DNA from: Lewinellaceae bacterium
Lineage (GTDB): Bacteria > Bacteroidota > Bacteroidia > Chitinophagales > Saprospiraceae
Direction of reading: 5' to 3'
DNA: 14,538 bases
Assembly (NCBI GenBank): GCA_016711435.1
Contig: JADJSY010000065.1
Span: 1 to 14,538 of the forward strand
The notes beneath the pieces are model-generated. The model was given only the letters and a program-made list of their open reading frames with translations. It did not search any database and was not told where the DNA came from. The position numbers were made by a program, and so were the translations under genes. Shown piece after piece: positions 1 to 7,100 of this stretch (within the stretch, counting starts at the first letter, position 1; every line of letters starts with the position of its first letter).

Positions 1-253
1 CGAGATAGATGGCGATGCCGCCGATTTCTTCTTTGAGCATTTCTTTGGTAATGTCTTTAGCGGTATAGCTGCTGCCACCATCCACTCCGCCTCTTTCCAC
101 CCGTTGCATTTTCTTGATCATATTGCAGAGTTCGCCCACTTCACCGGCAAGTGCGGTGGTCCAGTAGGTCAGGGGCTGATTGTCGTAACATTTAAAACCA
201 TTCGTGGCTCTTTGCACATTGATGGGACGGAAGGCGGCAAGATCAAGTTTCAT
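1..253 (-). CDS. MazG-like nucleotide pyrophosphohydrolase, N-terminal part (cut by window edge)
   Basis: The ATG is at 253-251 and 84 codons are open to the window edge, so the C-terminus lies outside. The protein starts MKLDLAAFRPINVQRATNGF and carries an all-alpha MazG-type signature: a GEVGEL helix (E-x2-E) at about residues 37-42, then KKMQRVERGG, then KEEIGGIAIYLD near residues 73-84. Acidic residues of these helices bind Mg2+ in MazG/dUTPase-like enzymes, which hydrolyse (d)NTPs to the monophosphate and pyrophosphate. The usual second E-x2-D is here EEIGG, a variant I believe occurs in short MazG-like proteins. The gene lies 6 bp downstream of the MFS stop, so co-transcription is likely. 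No frame break is seen in the visible part. The family call is firm; the actual substrate is not known. Confidence 0.82.
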   Translation of the reverse strand, partial: MKLDLAAFRPINVQRATNGFKCYDNQPLTYWTTALAGEVGELCNMIKKMQRVERGGVDGGSSYTAKDITKEMLKEEIGGIAIYL

Positions 254-259
254 ACAAGC

Positions 260-1192
260 TTATTTTGAGTGATTGAAGATATTCAGTTTGGTTACCATAA
301 TGGTGATCAGCAGACCGAAACAGGCCACTACGGCAAAGGAGGCCCGCAGACTGAAGAGTTGTGCTACATAACCGATCAGGGGAGGACCGAATAAAAATCC
401 GAGAAAGCCGATACTGGATACACCGGCCAGCGCTATACCCGGTGCATGCCTGGATGTACTGGCAGCCGTGCTGTAGATTGTAGGTATAACAGAAGATACC
501 CTCACGAGGCTTGCCGGGGCTTTCACTACTTCCCGGAAATAGACCCCGCTCCATTCAAACATGGTGCCTTCTGCCGACATACTGAAGAAAGCAATGATGC
601 CGAGTTTAACCAGGATGCCTTCCGGTTTGAAAAAAAATTTTCTTGTGACTGCCGGGAAGAAGAGCCTGCGATCAGGTATTGCCGGGAAAGGAATACAATA
701 ATAAAAACGAGACTGGCTACCATGATGAAATGCGGCCGTGGGGCAATCTTCAGGTTCATCATCAGTAAACCGACAAGGGCACCGGTAAATCCGGAAAAAC
801 TCCAGATACCATGAAAAGTAGTCATAATCGGTCGCCCGTATTGCTGCTCGGCCAGTACTCCTGTGTATTCACCGAGATATTGGACATATTGCCCACAATG
901 CCGAATATGAACAGGGCGAGTCCAGCTGCCCACATGGATGAGGCCCACCAGATTAGTGAGTTCCAGCGCATAGAGCAATATCGCAAAAGAAAGTATTTTT
1001 TATGGGCCATATTTAGTGACCAGTCTTCCCGAAAAAGGCATCATCAGTAACTGGCCGAGGGGCAGACAAAGCAGTACTGTTCCCAGCTGTGCTTCATTGA
1101 GCTGCAGTTTTGTTTTTATATCCGGGATACGACTGGCCCAGGAGGCAAAGCTGAATCCCATGTTGAAATAAAGCGGATACGGCGATACGCAT
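260..1192 (-). pseudogene. MFS transporter (YbjJ-like), frameshifted and internally deleted
   Basis: Reading right to left through three frames gives a major facilitator protein. It shows an N-terminal SFASWASRIPDIK segment (about 1110-1160), LALFIFGIVGNMSNIS (about 880-930), the motif YGRPIMTTFHGIWSFSG (about 780-840), and a C-terminal GIALAGVSSIGFLGFLFGPP (about 370-430). This pattern fits the YbjJ-like branch of inner-membrane MFS proteins; the substrate is unknown. The ATG at 1192 is the conservative start. An in-frame TTG at 1243 would add MNAPDTITDAGTTSRQK. Breaks: frameshift near 1170; in-frame TAA at 1000-1002; frameshifts near 943, 860 (a short homopolymer) and 666. After EVVKAPASL the chain jumps at about 505-510 to VSSVIPTIYS, and about 60-80 residues (roughly two or three membrane helices) expected in homologues are absent. 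The product as sequenced cannot be functional. The stop is 6 bp from the MazG-like start. Confidence 0.85.
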
Positions 1193-1270
1193 CTTTTGCC
1201 TGGAAGTAGTGCCTGCGTCTGTTATTGTATCCGGTGCGTTCAAGGTTTTTATTGAATTGTAAATATAGTC

Positions 1271-1493
1271 AGATATGAGATGTGAGTTGTGAGATGAAAG
1301 GTGGGATGAGTGAAGCGCATTGCACAGGGCGCGATTTTCTATTTTGAATATGTGGCGAGCGTTGCCGGGTGCCGGGTGCCGGGTGTGGGAACACCTTCGA
1401 GGAGCGCCCTCGTACTTGAGACCTGAGATGTGAGATGTTGGATGAGACGCGATGACGAATGGAACGCCGTACTTCGTACCCCGTACTTCGTAC
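1271..1493. repeat. Intergenic repeat block A (GATGTGAG and GTACTTCGTACC units)
   Basis: The gene-free stretch between the MFS gene and the PL11 gene is built of short repeat units. ATGAGATGTGAGTTGTGAGA lies at about 1275-1294 and a related GAGATGTGAGATG run at about 1425-1437. GTACTTCGTAC occurs at 1469-1479 and 1483-1493. The 24 bases at 1457-1480 match 3776-3799 in block B with one mismatch. Downstream ends of the MFS-side promoter region and the PL11 stop both abut this block. No coding potential is apparent in it. Confidence 0.8.
1364..1384. repeat. Three tandem GCCGGGT heptamers
   Basis: GCCGGGT is repeated exactly three times at 1364-1370, 1371-1377 and 1378-1384, inside repeat block A. 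This is a short tandem repeat that could vary in copy number. It is not in a gene, so the seven-base unit has no coding consequence. Confidence 0.85.
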
Positions 1494-1494
1494 T

Positions 1495-3600
1495 TTATAA
1501 TTTGATCAGCGTTCGCGTGATGCTTTTATTTTTCTGTGTGAGTACGAGGAAATACAGACCGGGCAATAATTTATCTCCGGTGGTAAACCGGTTGATCGCA
1601 TTTCCTTTTCCGATGAAGCGTCCGGCGGCATCAACTACTTTCCAGGAAAATGAGCCATTCAGTGTTATCGTGAAATCCTGACCGGACGGATTCGGGGAAA
1701 TGGTAATCGCATTATTGTTCAATGGGATTGCCGGTAGCAGTAATAATATCATTCACCAGTTTTATCTGGGGTACAGCGCGTACTCATCCCTCTCCCGGGT
1801 AGAAACCAGGGTGCGGAGGTTGATTGTATGCACCGTTCTGCCAGGCAATGGCCAGTCTGTATTGCGGATCATGCATGAGTGTATAAAACCGGTAATTCGT
1901 TGTATCAATCGTTGTATAGATATTCAGAAAGAGGTTATCCGCGCTGCGCAGTATAATTTCCTCCCGCCAGTCACCAAGTATATCCGCGGTGAGACAGGGG
2001 TTGGCTTTTGTGGTATTATTGCTTTCCCCGCTGCCCAGTTCAGGTAAATATAAAGTCAGCAGACGGTTCATGCTGTTCGTGGTATAATTCCATTTTTCCA
2101 GCTTGGTTCCATCCAGTAATTCACGAAGCAGGTCTCCATCCCACCACACTGCATGATTCATGGTGGGACGATTGGGTCCGATAGAATCCCCATGACAGTT
2201 ATATAAACGTCCCGTAGCTCCCCAACACTCATATCCTTTATAGCGGGGATCAATATCCGCAGCCAATGCCCTTCCGATATCGGCATTGTTGCCGGGCACC
2301 CCCCAGAGCGGGGTGCCTGTTTTAGCATCCCGGAATTCAAGTCCGTATTGGCCTTACTTTGCCGGTTCTTCATGGCATTGCCATACTTCAAGTCCGGGAC
2401 GGTCAGGATCCATATCGCTCATGTGCAGGGCATCGCCATGTCCCAATCCGTTTACATAAAAACCGGTACCATCATCATTCACGGCACTGGAGCCGTTGCA
2501 GATTTCATCTTTGCCGTCAGCATCCGGATCACCTGCCGTCAGCTGATGATTGCCCTGCCCGGCATACGCGCTGTTACCACTGGTATTGCTGTCAAAAATC
2601 CATTTCTGCTGCAATGTACCATTCCTGAAATCCCAGGCGCTGCGTACAAGCCTGGTATAATATCCACGGCCGAATATCATGCTGGGATTTACACCATCCA
2701 GGTGCTACGGTGGCGAAACGATCTACCCGGTTGCCATAACTATCACCCCAGCTGCTTACGGTACCACGGGCGGGTGTATACGCTTTTGTATCCATGGCGG
2801 CACCGGTCAGCCCGTTGAATACAGTCAGGTATTCCGGACCGGTTAAAACATACCCGTTACTGTTCCGGTAATCAGCCGTCGCATTGCCGATTACAGTACC
2901 CGTTCCGTCAATTGTACCATCGGCCGTTTTCAAGCCATTTCAGCTTTACCGTCGTTGTCAAAATCGTAAACAAGAAACTGGGTATAATGGGCACCAGCCC
3001 GGATATTCCGTCCCAGGTCGATACGCCAGAGGCGGGTACCGTTCAGGTATAAGCATCAATGAATACATTACCGGTATATCCAGATTGCGAATTATCTTTT
3101 GAATTGGTCGGATCCCACTTTAAGATGATTTCATATTTCCCGTCTCCGTCAAGATCAGCCGTACTGGCATCATTGGCCGTATACGTATACGCCACCGCAT
3201 CAGGGGTGGTGCCACCGGCAGGAGGCTGTAACGGTAGCTGCAGGTATTGTTTGGCCCAGACGGATACCGGGTTTCCCCGGTTGTCTTCCGTGCCATTGAC
3301 AACAGCTTTTACATTGTACTGGCCATTCGTTGTGGTATTATCTGTATAGTTAGTCAGGCTCAGTGGTGTGGCATTTAATTTTACGCCGTCACGGTAAATA
3401 TTAAAACCGGTGGCAGCCGGTTCAGTACCCAGCAGGCGCCAGCTGAGAAAAACTTTTGTGCTGCTTACCCGTACGGCCACAGTTCCCCGGTCGAGGTTTT
3501 CCATCCATCGCTGCGCCAGCAGGCCAGGGACATTGAGCAAAGTGAATGAAATCAATAACAAAAGGGGCATTCGGATCTTGTGTCGGGCAGAGCAATACAT
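1495..3600 (-). CDS. Secreted PL11 rhamnogalacturonan lyase with T9SS C-terminal domain (frame disrupted)
   Basis: The chain matches polysaccharide lyase family 11 (YesW-like), which cleaves rhamnogalacturonan I of pectin by beta-elimination. In order: signal peptide (residues 1-29, cleavage LLA/QRW); an N-terminal beta domain with LDRGTVAVRV and FLSWRLLGTEP; beta-propeller repeats with DASTADLDGDGKYEIILKWD, MKTADGTIDGTGTV, SWGDSYGNRVDRF and GLGHGDALHMSDMDPDRPGL; then DILGDWREEIILR, YTLMHDPQYRLAIAWQN and NQPPHPGFY. The C-terminal 80 residues are a type A T9SS sorting domain (TISPNPSGQDF, LLPGLYFLVL). Total length suits PL11 plus the sorting domain, with no obvious missing block. Start 3600 is chosen because it gives a basic n-region; 3570 is an alternative. 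Breaks: one base lost at 3046-3047 (GG for GGG), one at 2932/2933, two near 2703, in-frame TAA at 2354-2356, in-frame TGA at 1784-1786, frameshift near 1722. No SusC/SusD genes are adjacent. Confidence 0.94.
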
Positions 3601-3720
3601 GGCAATCACAATTGTAGTATGTATGAAGGTAAAAAACTGTGAGAGGGGGAGCATCCTGTTGTATCTGTCGTCAGGTGCCGGGGCAGGTGCCAGGAGGGCG
3701 CGATGCGGGGCGCCTACTCG

Positions 3721-3870
3721 TACCTCGTACCTGGGATGTGAGATGTGAGTTGTGAGATGTCAGTACAGCGATGTCGAATGGAGCGCCGTACTTCGTACCT
3801 CGTACCTGGGATGTGAGATGTGAGTTGTGGGATGTCAGTAATGCGAAGTCAATTGGAGCGTCTTACTTCT
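3721..3870. repeat. Two tandem 75-bp intergenic repeats (block B)
   Basis: Units 3721-3795 and 3796-3870 lie head to tail. The first 45 bases of each (3721-3765 and 3796-3840) differ at one position only; the remaining 30 match at about 22. Each unit contains TACCTCGTACCTGGGATGTG, then GAGATGTGAGTTGTG, then a TGGAGCG(C/T)C core followed by a TACTTC element. The same elements are scattered in block A on the other side of the PL11 gene. No coding potential is apparent. The block lies upstream of the PL11 gene and downstream of the beta-barrel gene. Confidence 0.9.
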
Positions 3871-3934
3871 ATGTAATCTATGAACCTATCTGACTATGTG
3901 TGCCGGCTGTTCTGTATTCAGAGCCCGTATACAC

Positions 3935-3965
3935 AAAAAAAACCCCGGCACTGCTCCGGGGGTTT
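3935..3965 (-). terminator. Rho-independent terminator of the beta-barrel gene
   Basis: On the minus strand the bases from 3961 down to 3943 form a GC-rich stem: CCGGGG at 3956-3961 pairs with CCCCGG at 3943-3948, with a 7-nt loop (3949-3955). AAA/TTT pairs extend the stem. Eight consecutive U residues follow (the A run at 3935-3942 on the plus strand). It begins about 20 bp after the beta-barrel stop codon at 3986, the expected place and orientation. Confidence 0.88.
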
Positions 3966-3985
3966 CCTCTCTCACAAACTGCCGG

Positions 3986-4665
3986 TCAGAACCGGATCCC
4001 GATTCCGGCAGTGGCATTCAGTGCGTAAATTTTCTGGTACCCTTTATCCATATCATCGGTCCAGAAATCCAGTATATTAAATTGCGGACGCATATACTGG
4101 AAGTCGCCATTAACGAAAAGAAAAACCTGTTTACCGGCGTCCATCTTCAGGTTAATTCCGCCCTGTATCACAGGGCCGATACCCCAGTCGGCCTTAGTCA
4201 TGTCTTCTCCGTTTAAGTAGAATGCGGGCAGTCGTACATTGGCCACACCGCCCAGCACATGCAGACCGGCACTCAGGTTTTTGGCCGGACTGAATTCAAG
4301 TGAAGGACCAAGTGTAAGTCCGTACAGGTGCCATTTGTCAAGACTCAGTTCAACGCTTTCTGTGCCATCGCCCAGATCAAAGGTCATCACTGTTTTCTTT
4401 CCGGCATATTGATTGATAAAAAGCAGCCGCTTCAAGCCCGAATGTTGAATTAAACCGGTATCCGTAATTCATGCCAATGATAAAGCCGGTTTTTGCCATG
4501 CCGGCTTCTGCATTGCCTGGATTATTGCTGGCAAAATTACTTATCGGAAAAGAAGGACCTGCGGAAAGCGAGAAATGATTTTTTTGAAGACTGCATTGTC
4601 GCCTCCTGGGCAGACAGTACACCGCCGGCCATCAACGCAATCATCAGAACAAGCAGCTTTTTCAT
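3986..4665 (-). CDS. Outer-membrane beta-barrel protein, PorT/OmpA-barrel-like (frameshifted)
   Basis: The ATG at 4665 starts a classic signal peptide, MKKLLVLMIALMAGGVLSA/Q. The roughly 225-residue chain then shows alternating hydrophobic and aromatic beta strands: HFSLSAGPSFPISNF, TGFIIGMNYGYRFNSTFGLE, WHLYGLTLGPSLEFSP, LSAGLHVLGGVANVRLP, WGIGPVIQGGINLKMD, VFLFVNGDFQYM and a final ALNATAGIGIRF. Ending on an aromatic residue with a C-terminal beta strand is typical of outer-membrane barrels recognised by BamA. It fits the small outer-membrane beta-barrel (OMP_b-brl/PorT-like) families of Bacteroidota, whose individual roles are mostly unknown. Breaks: an A7 run (T7 on the plus strand, 4579-4585) that should be A6, and a frameshift near 4411-4416. 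A terminator follows 20 bp after the stop. The neighbouring genes do not reveal its function. Confidence 0.82.
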
Positions 4666-4680
4666 AACCCTGATTTAATG

Positions 4681-4693
4681 GTGATCAGATCAC
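4681..4693. promoter_or_regulatory. Perfect 13-bp palindrome, possible operator
   Basis: GTGATC-A-GATCAC is a perfect inverted repeat with a one-base centre. It ends 15 bp upstream of the start codon of the beta-barrel gene (4665), where a repressor or activator site could act. GTGA-N5-TCAC recalls CRP/FNR-type half-sites but has a spacer one base shorter than the CRP consensus. The regulatory role is inferred from position and symmetry only. Confidence 0.4.
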
Positions 4694-4745
4694 ATCACAT
4701 ATTCTTTTACCCTGGTAATCTACCGGTGCGGTGCGGCTTACATAA

Positions 4746-4781
4746 ATGAGCAGCGAATAACTGACAGCTGATCCTGCTCAT
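4746..4781. repeat. 8-bp inverted repeat with 20-nt loop
   Basis: ATGAGCAG at 4746-4753 is followed by its exact reverse complement CTGCTCAT at 4774-4781. No T tract follows in either direction, so it is not an intrinsic terminator. It could form a hairpin in the leader of either divergent transcript or be a two-site operator, or it may be chance. Confidence 0.45.
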
Positions 4782-4952
4782 AGGATTCGCCCGGGTAACG
4801 GCAGTACATTAATAGTTTATACCGGTACAACGGGCCGTCTGTAATTTTTAAACAAAGAGTTTACGCCCTTCTGCTTTAAGTGATAGTACATATTTAGAAA
4901 AATCTCCGTGTCTTCAGTAATGGCAATCATTGGTATGCACCGTTAAAAAGAC

Positions 4953-4963
4953 GTACTTAGTAC
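4953..4963. repeat. Solitary GTAC-TTA-GTAC element ahead of the T9SS gene
   Basis: GTACTTAGTAC is a variant of the GTACTTCGTAC unit that fills repeat blocks A and B. Here it stands alone, 13 bp before the GTG start at 4977. The related half GTACTTAG recurs at about 7069-7076, before the next T9SS gene. It may be a degenerate copy of the intergenic repeat. Confidence 0.5.
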
Positions 4964-4976
4964 CTGTTTCATCCCT

Positions 4977-6939
4977 GTGAAAGCCATCTTAGTTATATCA
5001 GCCCTGTTGCTGTGTTCATTCAACAGCAAAGGCCAGATCACCAGTCCTATTATACGGGCCGGTTTTGGGGTGGATGCCGATCTGCAGCGCAACTTCTTCA
5101 ACAATACAGCACTACCTGCTAACGATGACTGGTTTCACTATCCCGGAAGTGAAGACCTGACCGGTGATTTTGTTATTGATACCAGTGGTGCCTCGGCAAT
5201 TTATAACGGGTACAGCAGCAACCCGTCTTCCCGTTTTAGTTCATTTGTCCGTGGCATGCGTTACCCGTTGCTGAGTGTAATCAACAATCACATTTACTAT
5301 GATGCCGTGTTTATCAGGGATTATCATGGTACCGACTCCACCAGTTTTACCGGTGGCAGCAAGAATGGACAAAGTCCGGCTGATTGGGTAACAACCATCT
5401 CCCCGTTCTCGCCAAGAATGATATAGTAGACGGATACCTGCATGTACGCCGTGATGGTATCCTGGCCGGCGACTCTCTCTGGTTTTTTGGCGCAGTAGCG
5501 ATATTGGGTACCAATGGTGACCGTTACTTTGATTTTGAATTATACCAGACTGATATCAGCTATAACAGATCCACCAAGAAGTTTGAAAAGTACGGGCCCG
5601 ATGCAGGTCATACAAGCTGGCAGTTTGCAACGGATGGCAGTACAGTAAAAGTGGGCGATATCATTTTAACCGCTGAATACGGCAATGCCGGACTGAGTAT
5701 GATTGAAGCGAGAATCTGGGTACAGAAAACGGCTCTGACTACTGTTACTCCCCAGGCGTTTTCCTGGACCGGTTCATTTGATGGAGATGGTGCCGGTGCC
5801 ACTTACGGCTATGCCGGTATTGTACCTAAGACAGGTGGCGCTTTTTACCAGGGACTGCAGAATGCAGTGGCAACCTGTACCGGTCCTTTTGGTACTATAA
5901 AATCAGGCGATATCGGCGCATTAACCTATGATCCCATTCAGTTCATGGAGTTTTCAGTAAACCTGACCAAACTCGGACTCGATCCGATGAGTTTTACCAC
6001 CGGTTCCATGTGCAACCTGGCATTTGGTAAAGTGTTGATTAAAACAAGAACCTCAACTTCCTTTACGGCTTCTATTACGGATTTTGCCAGCCCGTTCAGT
6101 TTCAGGGCCATTCCGGAAGTGGATCTGGCAGCTGATATTCCTTTTTTCTGTGAGGAACAAAATGTAGCTAATATATGGGTTCTGAACCCTCTGCCTACAT
6201 CCACCTATACATTCACAACTATTGATGGACATATACTCAGCAGTGGTCCGACATCTGTAGCCGTTGACTCCCCGGGTACGTATATCGTTATACAAACATT
6301 GCTGGATGGCTGTGCGGAAGGGGGCCGGGATACTGTAATAATCAGCAGGTTTGCCGATAATAATTGTGTGCCTCTTGCCTCCGGACTAACCGCTTTTACC
6401 GCCGCACGTAGCGGGGCAGATGTACAACTATCAGACACCCTCAGTACAATTAATGAAGTCCGGGGAATCACGATTCAACGTGCTGCGGATGATAACGAGT
6501 TTGTCAGTATTCACCGGAACAGTCTATCAGCTTTCCGGAAGATAAAGGAACATTCCGGTACACGGATATGAACTATGACCCGGGTACCGTTTTGTATTAC
6601 CGGGTTATGGTTACGGAACAAAGCGGTTATAGTTATTACAGCAGGGTGATTGCCGTAAAAAGCAACAAATCCGAAGCGGCCAGTTTGCGTATAATACCGA
6701 ATCCGGTAAAAGCAGGATTACCCGCACGGGTGGAGATAATGGCCTCTGCCCCTGGTCCGGCTATCCTTCGTGTTGCAGACCTTGCCGGCAGACAGGTATT
6801 TCTGAAAAAACTGACATTAAAAAACGGCGTCAATCAAATCTCGCTGACTGAAACAACCGGAGTGGTGCCGGCCGGTTTGTATTTTGTATCAGTATCAGGT
6901 AACGATAAGGAACAAGTAGCCAGGTTACTGGTGCAGTAA
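4977..6939 (+). CDS. Large secreted protein with T9SS type A sorting domain (two frameshifts)
   Basis: The GTG at 4977 opens a signal peptide MKAILVISALLLCSFNSKGQ; no better upstream start is present. The mature chain begins ITSPIIRAGFGVDADLQRNF. A long beta-rich region follows (5040-6100) with DWFHYPGSEDLTGDFVIDTS, YLHVRRDGILAGDSLWFFG and FMEFSVNLTKLGLDP; I do not recognise it as a named family. Next come an Ig-like stretch (about 6110-6350) and a fibronectin-like module common before T9SS tails (GITIQRAADDNEFVSI, then VLYYRVMV, about 6380-6660). The C-terminal domain runs from RIIPNPVKAG to VVPAGLYFVSVSG. The protein should cross the outer membrane by T9SS and be released or surface-anchored. 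The frame is lost at a C4 run (5401-5404, C5 expected) and a T3 run (6532-6534, T4 expected). About 655 residues once repaired. It could be an adhesin or a binding protein. Confidence 0.85.
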
Positions 6940-7100
6940 ATCCGCTAAGCATTGCAGTATCCTTTTCTTTTTCAAATAATAATTTAACCGTATTCTCTGA
7001 ATACAAACTAACGGTTTATGCTTAAATCGTATAAAAATACGGCTATATCATTCCGTAATGAAGCAGTTGTACTTAGTTTTCGGTTTCAAAATCCAGATCT

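Larger units (their letters stand above)
4666..4976. other. Divergent intergenic region between the beta-barrel gene and the first T9SS protein
   Basis: These 311 bp separate the minus-strand beta-barrel start from the plus-strand start at 4977, so both promoters should lie here. I could not find a convincing Bacteroidota promoter pair (TTTG at -33 with TAnnTTTG at -7) in either direction. What can be seen is a 13-bp palindrome at 4681-4693, an 8-bp inverted repeat at 4746-4753/4774-4781 and a GTAC repeat at 4953-4963. No open frame with credible coding character was found. Confidence 0.6.

Noticed and set aside
1260..1267. TATATTTA on the minus strand upstream of the MFS gene as a Bacteroidota -7 element
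   Set aside because: It matches TAnnTTTG at seven of eight positions, but no TTG/TTTG is found at the expected -33 distance, so it is not strong enough in AT-rich DNA.
2348..2818. Plus-strand open frame of 156 codons across the PL11 gene
   Set aside because: The opposite strand carries continuous PL11 family sequence; the plus-strand product is a low-complexity Arg/His/Ile shadow.
3721..3870. CRISPR array
   Set aside because: Only two tandem units, no unique spacers between conserved repeats, and no cas genes nearby.
1261..3900. PL11 gene as cargo of an insertion sequence, with the flanking repeats as terminal repeats
   Set aside because: Flanking repeats are short dispersed elements in mixed order, without terminal inverted repeats, target duplication or a transposase.
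5384..5420. Possible independent gene start at 5384 (an ATG in the shifted frame)
   Set aside because: The ATG lies inside sequence that reads as one protein with the upstream frame once a C is restored at 5401-5404; no signal peptide or spacing supports a separate gene.
6568..6939. Separate small T9SS-domain protein from an ATG at 6568
   Set aside because: Restoring one T at 6532-6534 joins it to the upstream fibronectin-like strand, giving a standard module plus sorting domain.
6990..7004. GTATTC-TCT-GAATAC hairpin after the first T9SS gene
   Set aside because: The six-pair stem is AT-rich and not followed by a T tract on the plus strand, so it does not qualify as a terminator.
7074..7081. 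TAGTTTTC before the 7101 start as a -7 promoter element
   Set aside because: Last base mismatches, no -33 element is visible, and the implied leader would be very short.
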